Source: Artemisia argyi (Eukaryota; Streptophyta; Magnoliopsida; Asterales; Asteraceae). From it: 64,000 nt of DNA. Of this stretch, positions 10,501 to 20,335 are shown in pieces. The position numbers were made by a program, and so were the translations under genes. Below the pieces are notes generated by a model, which did not search any database, had not been told where the DNA came from, and saw only the letters and a program-made list of their open reading frames with translations. Location of the stretch: assembly GCA_030686995.1 (NCBI GenBank), contig CM060709.1:308798857-308862856 (forward strand). Direction: 5' to 3'. Positions within the stretch are counted from its first letter, which is position 1. The number at the start of each line of letters is the position of its first letter.

Positions 10501-12023
10501 ATCCACATTTTGTACCTTTTCAGATTCCAGCCCATCTCCCTTTTCACATTCCACCTCGTCTGCTTCATCAGCCAATCCTTCTATAAATTTCACATTTGCA
10601 GCTTCATCACCCAATCCTTCTATAAATTTGACACTTGCAATGAACCAAGGTTCCTCCGTTTCCTTTTTTGTTGGAAACAGCTCGACAATTGGATTGATCT
10701 CCTAACAAACACAAACATTATACTTATTTGAGATCTGCTAAGGATACGTACCTTTATAAACCAACGACTAATTTAATAAAACTAACTAGATGTTTGTTTT
10801 ATACCTGTCCAAATAAAGTCGAGTAATCTGACTTCCCAAACTTTGCAACCTTGGTCCAAGCAACACCACGAGGTATGCCATTCAAGTTTTTAACCCACCA
10901 AATTGAGCTTTTGGGAAAACTTTCCAATATCCATATCTATACAACCAATGATTAAGATACACGTATGTTAAAGAATTGTAAAACAAATCAGTTGTAACTG
11001 ATAAACAGTATGAAACTTAAACAACTGTCAAAGGGCATATGAAATTTTTTTACCTACATAAACAACAAACCTAATCAATAACAACATCAGCAATTTCAAA
11101 GTGTAGTATATAAACATACTCCGGTTTATTATGACAAACAATGTAACCCTCATACAGAAGAAACATAAACAATAAAAACGTAAACTAATCTAAAACAGAG
11201 AAACATCAACAAGCTAGATGTTTACAAATAAGCTAGTCTAAAGTATTACAATCAACAAGCATACATTGGAGATGCATAAACCACTTACCGATTCATTTTA
11301 ACTATAACAGCGCAGATAAAATGATAAAAATCAAAATAATTCTAACCTTGAAAGCCCAAGAAAATCCATAGAGATTGTATGTAGGAGTGTAGTGTCGGTT
11401 ATTTTGAATCTCACTTAAATGATATTGGCTGTGTTTAGGAACCACATTCACAGTCCTTCGATAAAATTTGTCCCACATGTATTCGCCCCACGGAAATGCA
11501 TTCCATTCATCAAAATCCTCGACCAACGACATTATATGCTTAGGAACAACATTTCTATCTTCACGACCCATAAACACTAACTCACATGCAATTAAGAGAC
11601 AGACTCTGACAGCATCGTCATCACTTAATGTTGACCACCTATCATCTTTAAGAAGCTTCAGAAGATCGATGCCCTTTACAGTATTTACAGCCATTGTTTT
11701 CTTCTCTGGAAACACACGATCACAAAAAGGAGGACGATCTTTACTAGCTTTGGTTTTGACTTTCCCAAATCGAAATCCGATAATTAAACAAAATTCTTTC
11801 CGGCCAAACTGTAGATAATGATCCCCAATGTGGTATATAATTGGGCAATCAGGAGAAATATTAGACACAGTGACCTGATTTTGCAAAACATAATCCATCA
11901 AATGGCTATCATTTGACGCATACGGAATATCCAACTAAGGACCAAAAACAGTACTTCTAAACAACAAGTAACGCTTTGGATTGGACTTCAACTTCGCATT
12001 AATATCACAACCTAACCGATGAC
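7528..12023 (-). pseudogene. DUF1985-Ulp1 (C48 cysteine protease) gene with three in-frame stops
   Basis: Ten exons can be read on the minus strand: 12023-11347, 10936-10805, 10701-9805, 9694-9446, 9345-9145, 9067-8771, 8688-8563, 8457-8272, 8189-8028 and 7938-7528. All borders are GT-AG and all introns are phase 0. Order of parts: DUF1985 (exon 1), IWILE segment, a long acidic linker with repeated GHVVQ-type units, a basic linker (KKKKKKYG), then the Ulp1 fold. The catalytic triad is visible: His in DKHWCLAQ, Asp in FYDSLG, Cys in GDCGVWVC. Ulp1 enzymes remove SUMO or related modifiers. Three stops break it: TAG at 11935-11937 (Trp in the + strand paralogue), TAA at 9611-9613, and TAA at 7594-7596, 21 sense codons before the native end ALAYRERMLEYFW...VK. 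The first exon's true start is unclear. A GTAAGA beside the second stop could act as a donor, but the exon is otherwise open and in phase. Confidence 0.85.
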
Positions 12024-12226
12024 CTGATACTAATTTTCACTGTATAGAAATCATTGCCTTTAGCCATATAGAAACGTTTGTGAAACGTTAGGGGTTATTT
12101 ATTGTTTAATAGTAACAGTTAGGGTTTTATTTGGAAGACGGAGAGAATGAACCTACTCATGTAATTTGATAGTGGGAGAGGTGGTAGAGGAATGGGTTGT
12201 GTGTGTGTCTGGTTATATATTTACCC

Positions 12227-12565
12227 AATTAAGTTGCCTAAAAATAATTGCCCCGAAGTACAAGTTGCCAAATGTACTATATTATTATTTTATACAATTT
12301 CACTTTTTGCTAAAAGACAAAAAGTGTATAGTTGCCCAAATACGGTTGCCCGAAAAGTACAAATTGCCCTATACGAAATACCTTACACATACCTTACACA
12401 CACTTACAATTGTTGTACTTGACTAAAAAATTTTAAGGACACGTGTCGCGTTTATATTGAGTTGCTCAATTTTTAAATTGCCCAAATCTAATTTTGGAAA
12501 GTGAAATTTGAAAGACTAAAAAGTGACTAGTCAAAAAGTCAATGATCTATTTTGGTAATTATCCC
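12227..12565. repeat. MULE right terminal inverted repeat (diverged)
   Basis: The outer 16 bases are the exact inverse complement of the left end. Further in are inverse copies of ACACGTGTC, AAGGTATTT-type, GGGCAATTTGTAC and GGCAACTTAATT blocks, in the same order as on the left. The motif TTGCCC recurs at least six times. The inner limit is approximate. Confidence 0.75.
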
Positions 12566-12574
12566 ATATTGATT
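12566..12574. repeat. 9-bp target site duplication, right copy (ATATTGATT)
   Basis: Exact match to 969-977. It marks the right edge of the MULE insertion. Confidence 0.95.
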
Positions 12575-12825
12575 TCGGTCTCCAGGATGGGAATAAGTGG
12601 ACTATTTCCGCAACCAACTCCATCAAGAAAGTAACAAAAGATGTGGCGTGTTTAGCCTTTGTTGACGGCGGTGTGACAAGTGAACATGCAATCATTATCG
12701 GGACATTCCAGATGGAGGAGGATAACTTCCTGGTATTCGATTTGGTCAATTCAACTTTGGGGTTCAGTTCGTCCTTGTTAAATAAAGGAACTTCTTGTAC
12801 AAGCTTCAACTTTACCAGCACTTGA
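12566..12825 (+). pseudogene. EDGP / basic 7S globulin-like gene, 3' part (after MULE)
   Basis: This is the C-terminal part of the gene begun at 1-977. It opens with FGLQDGNKW, contains the second active-site region DVACLAFVDGG, then IIGTFQMEEDNFLVFDL and LGFSSSLL, and ends TSFNFTST before a TGA at 12823-12825. These match the C-termini of the intact paralogues at 26198-27523 and 32035-33339. It has no start of its own, and only removal of the MULE makes it contiguous with the 5' part. Confidence 0.9.
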
Positions 12826-12992
12826 ATCTAATCTTGAAATGCGTGATCAGTTTTTGTTGGGTAAAAATTTGTATTGCAATCAATAAATTCGTGTAAACTT
12901 TAATGGTCTTATAATATATGCTGATTATACACATCATTTGCAATAGCTAGACTACTAAGAAATTGCTATTTTTTGATTTTCTATTTCGAACG

Positions 12993-12997
<5 letters not shown>

Positions 12998-13059
<62 letters not shown>
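12998..13059. repeat. (TA)n microsatellite
   Basis: About 62 bp of uninterrupted TA, directly abutting the left side of the 13060-13980 element. Confidence 0.97.
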
Positions 13060-13061
<2 letters not shown>

Positions 13062-13980
13062 TGAGGATTAGGAATGTTTTTGTCTTTTAGTGCGGATGGT
13101 ACGGACGAATCTCAGCCCTCCATCTAGTCAACCATCTGAAAAAGGCGGAGTGGCAATATCGTAAATATCCCGTCTTTTTTCAAAATCGTTACTATCGTAT
13201 TAGCTTTTTTTCTGAAAAAAATTCAAAAAAATCTGAAAAAATTAAAAAAATAAAGAGGACAACAAATAATTAAGAATCGCTGAAAAAAATTTCAAAAAAA
13301 AAAATCGTTTTCATCGTTAAAGGTATTGTGATATTAGCGTATGATTTTGACTTTTTTACAAAAGTCAAAATCAGATTCTGAAATTTTTTTTTTTAATAAA
13401 AAATTTAATATCACAATAACTTTTTTAATATCGTAATAACTTTTTCTTAATAAAAATTGTTAATATCGCCGTAACTATCATGCTTTTTTAATATCACTCT
13501 AATACTCATACATTCTTTTTTAGTTTTTTTAATATCACCGTAAGTTTTTTTAATATCGTAATAAAAAAAACAATTATATTAAGCTTTTCACTAATATCAC
13601 GGTTCATTTTTACATGTAAAAAAGTTTAATATCACGTTGGTTTTACAATAATCATGGGTTTTTAATATCACGGCTCATAATATTGTTAATATCACGGTAG
13701 AACTCATAATATGGTTAATATCACAGTAGCACTCATAATCAAAAAAACAAAAAGTTCTCAGAAAAATCTGAAAAAATAAAAAAATGAAAGAAGATAACAA
13801 TATTAAGGATCGCTCAAAAGGAAAAAAATTAAAAAAATCGTTTGAATGGTGATTTGGTACCGTGATAGTTGCGTAGATCTTGACTTTTTTACAAAAAGTC
13901 AATATCAGATCTGGATTGGAGGTCCTAGATTTATCCGCACGTCTGCACTAAAACAAATCATCCGCACGTGATCCACACTC
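13060..13980. mobile_element. Short non-coding element between two (TA)n tracts (Micron-like)
   Basis: The two ends are imperfect inverted repeats over about 65 bp; shared blocks include TTTTAGTGCGGA, CGGACGAATCT and CCTCCA on the left against their inverse complements on the right. Both ends abut TA microsatellites. Near each end is a diverged direct repeat of about 150 bp containing TTGACTTTTTTACAAAAGTC. The middle (13400-13730) holds about eleven degenerate copies of AATATCAC(C/G)GTA. No ORF is credible. Elements that sit within TA tracts are known in rice (Micron). Membership of that group is inference. Confidence 0.6.
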
Positions 13981-14005
13981 TATATATATATATATATATA
14001 TATAT
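13981..14005. repeat. (TA)n microsatellite
   Basis: About 25 bp of TA abutting the right side of the 13060-13980 element. The sequence from here to 14192 shows nothing I can name. Confidence 0.95.
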
Positions 14006-14192
14006 GAAACTAGCGAGAAGCCAAGACAAAAGTAGATAGAGTAATGAAAAAAATTAAAAAACCAACCCACCTAACCAAATGCTAGCACACACCTATATCA
14101 TATTATTAGAATTGTGCTAAGAAGTTGTAACAGACTGTCAGACTAGAACAATCGAGCTACCTACGGTAAAGCATGTACTACAACTGCACCAT

Positions 14193-14200
14193 CTCAACAT
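14193..14200. repeat. 8-bp target duplication of outer hAT element (CTCAACAT)
   Basis: The same eight bases recur at 19500-19507, directly after the element. Eight bases is the hAT-superfamily duplication size. Confidence 0.93.
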
Positions 14201-14304
14201 CAGGGCCGGCCCTGGTTATGGGCGGCGCGGGCGACGGCCCAGGGCATCATATAAATAGGGGCATCAAAATTTCGATATTGTGAATTGATTTTATACGGTG
14301 AAGC

Positions 14305-16937
14305 CAGGGCCGGCTCTGGCTATGGGCGGCGCGGGCGACGGCCAAGGGCAACATATAAATAGGGGCATCAAAATTTCGATATTGTGAATTGATTTTATAC
14401 GGTGAAGCTTGTATTGTAATGATAAATCGATGACTGGTAGAATATAGAAGAAAAAATGAAGAAAGAAGCAATGTTTTTCTGAAAGTAAAAAACAACTTTG
14501 CCGGAGAATATACAGTAGCTCGAAATAGAAGGGAGAGGAAGGAGGGTACACAGAGAGAGAGATGAAAAGTACGGAAAAAAGGGTAGAGAGGATAAAAACT
14601 AAAAAGTACTCTACCAAAAATATGGATGAGCTGTCACTTCATATTTTTTTTACCAATACTATTTTACTTTAAAGTACCAAGAATGGGGACGAGCTGTTGA
14701 TTCACTTAATATTTTTTACCAATTGTATTTGACTACTCAGGTCAAATCGTCAAAATATTTTGTTGTTTTTAAGCAATTTTTATTTATTTTCAGATTTTCT
14801 GGAGTACATTATTTCATTACTTTCCACTTTTCAGTTTGCTATCAACTAGTAACGGAATATTTATAGTTAATTACATGTAAACATCTACTGTATTTAAATT
14901 AATATATGCATATACCTCTGTAATTTTTAATGTGTTATAGTTAGACACTTATTTTTTTTAATCCTTGTCATATTGTGGAAAACTAGAGGGGGGGGGGGTT
15001 GAATAGTTTTACGTCTTTTTAATTTTATTATGAAAACTTAGTTTAGTTTTAAAACCTTGTTTGCTTTTAAAACTTTGATTCAATCTTATGTGAACTCAAA
15101 TCTTGAACAATATGAACAAGTATATCTAAGTATGAACAATAGTAATAATGTAAACTAAGTATGTAAAATCAACACATGCATAATATAAACAATTATAGCT
15201 ATATATAAGAGATAAGTACGTAATCGTTTATTTTATAATCCTTAGTTATATTTTGTATGAAAACTATACTTGATCGAAATGATCAATTATATGTATGTAA
15301 CCTTTTTAGTTTGATTATAAAAACTTTGTTTTGTGAATGAAACTTTCGTTTGATCTTTAAGTAAAATCAATACTACCACTATATGAGCAACTATATATAT
15401 ACGTCTACGTCTACAAAAGTAATAACAAGATAAGCAAGATAATAAGTAAGATATGGAAAGATCTAACCGCGAGACAAAGGATTTATAGTGGTTCGGCTAC
15501 AAGGACACCTTCCTTGCCCTACTCCACTCCTCGAGTCACCTACTCGAGAGTTTTCTTCACTATATCAACAAGCTCCTTATGGCGGAGAAACCTTACACAC
15601 CAATATACACACCACAACTTCGTCACAACTTATTCACACATTCTACACAACTTCTTCACACCTAGTCACTACTTAATCACAATACTACTTCTTCACATCT
15701 ATCTATCTTCACAACTATCTACTTCAAGCCTATCTTCTTCACACCAATTAACTTCACAACTAACAACTTCACACCTAGCTTCTTCACTATAATCTAATTC
15801 CTAACTTTTCTTCTTCACACCAACCAACTAACTAATCACACAACCAATATACCTAGCACAACTATCTACAATCACATATACACAACAATCTTCACAAAGA
15901 GTAATGTAAATAATCTTGATGATGCACCAACAACTTGTATGTGGAGGTCACAACAAGTTGTAATACTTCTTGTCTTGGGGGATAGAAGTATTCTTCTCTT
16001 GCACTTGAGAGGATGAAGTTTGAATCACTTTGAAACAAAGAATTATACACTTATAATCAAAGGATTAAGAGAATAGAGATGTGGATCTAGAACATAAAGT
16101 TTAGGAGTGCAAAAGGTAAGGAAAAAATCCAGGTTTAAGGTGGTATTTATAGGCAAAAGATTCTGACAGAGGAGCGTGGCCGGTCTCCTTAAATCAAGGC
16201 CGGCCCCCTTAAAATTAAGGGGGCCGCCCAGCTGAAACGGCCAGAATCCTTGTCTTTTAGTGGGAAAAGTTTATTTGGTGAAAAACTAACTAATTTTGGT
16301 TAAAAATTTGAATTCATATATTTAGTATGAATAAAATATTTTTCTTAATTACCAAAAGTGTTTTTCAAAAATATATAATATGTTTATATAATTAAATAAA
16401 CTTTGTGTTAGTTAATTAAATACCACTTTGATCATAAATTGCACTAAACACTTTGTTTATTCATACCTTAAGTGATTTGGATGTAAAGAGAATGTTAATC
16501 ACTAAATACATGTTTATGTCACAAGTTTTAGTTCTATGAGTTTATATTTTGTGATAATCAAAACATAGAGATATTGATAATATGTTAATAATGTTTTTAG
16601 GCATTATTTATGTCAACACATATAAATATGTTTTTAATCGTTGTCGTACAAATATAAGTAGTAAATTATTATGATACTTAGTAAAATGTTGCCAATGATT
16701 ACTAGAAGTTAAGCTTGTTTTAATGGTTTTACATAATCATTTTTAAATAATTAGTACATTAACGCAACAATTTAGTTGTGTACAATAATTGTTAAATGAT
16801 ATATCAAAACACTTGGCGTGAGGATGAAGCGCTAGCTTAATTAGGTTCTAAACTAAAGAATAGTGTGTTGTTTGTTAAAAAGGGAGCATATTTCGATTGA
16901 CTCGCCCAGGGCAGCTGAAAACTCAGGACCGGCTCTG
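14305..16937. mobile_element. Inner hAT element (copy A), 2,633 bp, inserted in copy B
   Basis: Starts CAGGGCCGGCTCTGG and ends at the inverse of CAGAGCCGGTCCTGA. It is flanked by the 8-bp duplication GGTGAAGC at 14297-14304 and 16938-16945. Its whole body is nearly identical to copy B, including the solo LTR at the same internal place, so one member of the family inserted into another. It is non-coding and needs a transposase from elsewhere. Confidence 0.93.
14974..16618 (-). mobile_element. Solo LTR inside hAT copy A (1,645 bp)
   Basis: Bounded by TGTGG...CAACA and flanked by the 5-bp duplication CATAT (14969-14973 and 16619-16623). It shares layout and many blocks with the LTRs at 50671-52340 and 60436-62107, such as GTGGAAAACTAGA, GTTGAATAGTTTT, GTGGTTCGGCTACAAGG and a tandem cytosine-rich CTTCTTCACA region. 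On the minus strand, CTATAAATACC (16142-16152) is a good TATA box, so the LTR reads minus. A G-run near 14988-14998 differs in length between copies. Confidence 0.88.
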
Positions 16938-17511
16938 GGTGAAGCTTGTATTGTAATGATAAATCGATGACTGGTAAAATATAGAAGAAAAAATGAAGAA
17001 AGAAGCAATATTTTTCTGAAAGTAAAAAACAACTTTGCCGGAGAAATATACAGTAGCTCGAAATAGAAGGGAGAGGAAGGAGGGTACAGAGAGAGAGAGA
17101 TGAAAAGTACGGAAAAAAGGGTAGAGAGGATAAAAACTAAAAAGTACTTTACCAAAAATGTGGATGAGCTGTCACTTCATATTTTTTTTACCAATACTAT
17201 TTTACTTTAAAGTACCAAGAATGGGGACGAGCTGTTGATTCACTTAATATTTTTTACCAATTGTATTTGACTACTCAGGTCAAATCGTCAAAATATTTTG
17301 TTGTTTTTAAGCAATTTTTATTTATTTTCAGATTTTCTAGAGTACATTATTTCATTACTTTCCACTTTTCAGTTTGCTATCAACTAGTAACGGAATATTT
17401 ATAGTTAATTACATGTAAACATCTACTGTATTTAAATTAATATATGCATATACCTCTGTAATTTTTAATGTGCTATAGTTAGACACTTATTTTTTTTAAT
17501 CCTTGTCATAT

Positions 17512-19180
17512 TGTGGAAAACTAGAAGGGGGGGGGGGGGGTTGAATAGTTTTACGTCTTTTTAATTTTATTATGAAAACTTAGTTTAGTTTTAAAACCTT
17601 GTTTGCTTTTAAAACTTTGATTCAATCTTATGTGAACTCAAATCTTGAACAATATGAACAAGTATATCTAAGTATGAACAATAGTAATAATGTAAACTAA
17701 GTATGTAAAATCAACACATGCATAATATAAACAATTATAGCTATATATAAGAGATAAGTACGTAATCGTTTATTTTATAATCCTTAGTTATATTTTGTAT
17801 GAAAACTATACTTGATCGAAATGATCAATTATATGTATGTAACCTTTTTAGTTTGATTATAAAAACTTTGTTTTGTGAATGAAACTTTCGTTTGATCTTT
17901 AAGTAAAATCAATACTACCACTATATGAGCAACTATATATATACGTCTACGTCTACAAAAGTAATAACAAGATAAGCAAGATAATAAGTAAGATATGGAA
18001 AGATCTAACCGCGAGACAAAGGATTTATAGTGGTTCGGCTACAAGGACACCTTCCTTGCCCTACTCCACTCCTCGAGTCACCTACTCGAGAGTTTTCTTC
18101 ACTATGTCAACAAGCTCCTTATGGCGGAAAAACCTTACACACCAATATACACACCACAACTTCGTCACAACTTATTCACACCTTCTACACAACTTCTTCA
18201 CACCTAGTCACTACTTAATCACAACACTACTTATTCACACCTATCTATCTTCACAACTATCTACTTCAAGCCTATCTTCTTCACACCAATTAACTTTACA
18301 ACTAACAACTTCACACCTAGCTTCTTCACTATAATCTAATTCCTAACTTTTCTTCTTCACACCAACCAACTAACTAATCACACAACCAATATACCTAGCA
18401 CAACTATCTACAATCACATATACACAACAATCTTCACAAAGAGTAATGTAAATAATCTTGATGATGCACCAACAACTTGTATGTGGAGGTCACAACAAGT
18501 TGTAATACTTCTTGTCTTGGGGATAGAAGTATTCTTCTCTTGCACTTGAGAGGATGAAGTTTGAATCACTTTGAAACAAAGAATTATACACTTATAATCA
18601 AAGGATTAAGAGAATAGAGATATGGATCTAGAACAGAAAGTTTAGGAGTGCAAAAGGTAAGAAAAAAATCCAGGTTTAAGGTGGTATTTATAGGCAAAAG
18701 ATTCTGACAGAGGAGCGTGGCCGGTCCCCTTAAATCAAGGCCGGCCCCTTTAAAATTAAGGGGACCGCCCCTTATAATTAAGGGGGCCGCCCAGCTGAAA
18801 CGGCCAGAATCCTTGTCTTTTAGTGGGGAAAGTTTATTTGGTGAAAAACTAATTGATTTTGGTTAAAAATTTGAATTCATATATTTAGTATGAATAAAAT
18901 ATTTTTCTTAATTACCAAAGTGTTTTTCAAAAATATATAATATGTTTATATAATTAAATAAACTTTGTGTTAGTTAATTAAATACCTCTTTGATCATAAA
19001 TTGCACTAAACACTTTGTTTATTCATACCTTAAGTGATTTGGATGTAAAGAGAATGTTAATCACTAAATACATGTTTATGTCACAAGTTTTAGTTCTATG
19101 AGTTTATATTTTGTGATAACCAAAACATAGAGATATTGATAATATGTTAATAATGTTTTTAGGCATTATTTATGTCAACA
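17512..19180 (-). mobile_element. Solo LTR inside hAT copy B (1,669 bp)
   Basis: Same LTR, same internal position and same CATAT duplication (17507-17511, 19181-19185) as in copy A, so it was already present before the hAT copies separated. It carries an extra unit of the AAGGGGACCGCCCC repeat compared with copy A (about 18716-18800). The TATA box on the minus strand is at 18683-18693. Confidence 0.88.
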
Positions 19181-19507
19181 CATATAAATATGTTTTTAAT
19201 CGTTGTCGTACAAATATAAGTAGTAAATTATTATGATACTTAGTAAAATGTTGCCAATGATTACTAGAAGTTAAGCTTGTTTTAATGGTTTTACATAATC
19301 ATTTTTAAATAATTAGTACATTAACGCAACAATTTAGTTGTGTATAATAATTGTTAAATGATATATCAAAACACTTGGCGTGAGGATGAAGCGCTAGCTT
19401 AATTAGGTTCTAAACTAAAGAATAGTGTGTTGTTTGTTAAAAAGGGAGCATATTTCGATTGACTCGCCCAGGGCAGCTGAAAACTCAGGACCGGCCCTGC
19501 TCAACAT

Positions 19508-20151
19508 GGACATGTTTGAATGAAACTAGATGTTAAAACATTCAATACATCAATATATCTAAATTTATATGAAAAAAGTATATATTCTGGATTGGGGATT
19601 TGGCCAAACTGGACTTGGTCCAATGTTCTGGAATGATGGGAGCTGTCCGATATTCTTCTGTTAGCGTGACCAGACTGAAAGGTTGGGTTTTATATACTCG
19701 GATATAATAAGGTGTTCAACCGGAGCGAGCTTCCCCTTTGACAAGAAAGTTAGTATGGTTCGGTTTGAATGGCTTAATGATCCGTGTAAGGCGTGCATGT
19801 GTTAAAAATCATACGACAACGACAATATATAGAAAGTAAAGCTCATGCTAAGAACTTAGAAGTATATAAAAAGGGAGACAAAAATTGGCAAACATCCATA
19901 TTCAAGAGATACAAAATAGTTGACCCAAACCCAATAACGGTTCAACTTTACAGATTACGGGTAATCAAATGAGCTTTTCACTGTTCACATTACTCGGAGT
20001 GAGTGAGTCTTTAACTCAGATGTACACGTATTAATCAGTATATACCGTGACTGTTTCCGACCCTTTTCTTGGCTACTCTCTAATATATAGTAAGATTTGA
20101 ATTATAAACTTCAAAATTTTTGTGGTGGTTTGAAAATTACGCATCACGATA
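19508..20151. other. Intergenic sequence, nothing recognised
   Basis: Continuation of the sequence that preceded 14193. No ORF above noise, no repeat that I can delimit. Confidence 0.4.
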
Positions 20152-20260
20152 TCTTAACTACTTATAATATAGAAATGGTCAAAGTGAAAAGTGAAAACTG
20201 AATTTTTGGTCAATGCCCAAAATGCCCTTATCTATACTCCTTTATAAATCTTTTCCTAAC
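20152..20260. repeat. Helitron-like 5' end segment (copy 1)
   Basis: TCTTAACTACTTATAATATAG followed by GGTCAAAGTGAAAA, CTGAATTTTTGGTCAATGC and AAAATGCCCTTATCTA closely matches the start of the candidate Helitron at 22191. It lacks a matching 3' end that can be assigned to it. Confidence 0.45.
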
Positions 20261-20271
20261 TCCTAGCCTCC

Positions 20272-20276
<5 letters not shown>

Positions 20277-20333
<57 letters not shown>
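20277..20333. repeat. (CT)n microsatellite
   Basis: About 57 bp of CT. The 250 bp after it is C-rich and translates to a proline/threonine-rich frame with no ATG start; I do not call it a gene. Confidence 0.97.

Positions 20334-20335
<2 letters not shown>

Larger units (their letters stand above)
978..12565. mobile_element. Mutator-like element (MULE), 11,588 bp, gene-carrying, no transposase seen
   Basis: The ends are GGGATAATTACCAAAA on the left and its reverse complement on the right, flanked by a perfect 9-bp duplication. The inverted similarity runs inward for about 250-340 bp with many mismatches, for example GACACGTGTCC and GGGCAACTTGTAC on the left against matching blocks on the right. 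Inside are four genes: an unknown 106-aa ORF, a DUF1985 gene with a B3-like end, a GRF zinc-finger gene, and a minus-strand DUF1985-Ulp1 gene. I found no MURA/DDE transposase or SWIM finger, so it looks non-autonomous. MULEs that carry Ulp1-like protease genes are known in plants (Kaonashi elements in Arabidopsis, CUMULE in melon). Assignment to that group is inference from gene content. Confidence 0.9.
14201..19499. mobile_element. Outer hAT element (copy B), non-autonomous, split by copy A
   Basis: The ends are CAGGGCCGGCCCTGG on the left and the inverse of CAGGGCCGGTCCTGA on the right, flanked by the 8-bp duplication CTCAACAT. The element is about 2,658 bp once the nested copy (14305-16937) and its extra 8 bp are removed. 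Only the first 104 bp lie left of the nested copy; the rest resumes at 16938. The internal sequence includes a solo LTR (17512-19180) and no transposase. Small frames in it have serine/leucine-rich low-complexity translations and are not credible genes. Confidence 0.92.

Noticed and set aside
10206..10731. Histidine-rich plus-strand ORFs opposite the Ulp1 linker
   Set aside because: Antisense shadows of the acidic linker exon 10701-9805, whose splice borders and phase are consistent on the minus strand.
978..12565. A MURA transposase within the MULE
   Set aside because: Every long frame was assigned to DUF1985, Ulp1, GRF or unknown ORFs; no DDE, SWIM or zinc-knuckle motif seen.
14247..14617. 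Leu/Phe/Ser-rich minus-strand ORFs in the hAT copies (also 16853-17155)
   Set aside because: Generated by purine-rich non-coding sequence and present only as short overlapping frames; no transposase signature.
15488..15792. Small ORFs in the solo LTRs (also 18030-18334, 51312-51641, 61146-61331)
   Set aside because: Low-complexity translations of CTTCTTCACA-type tandem repeats in LTR sequence.
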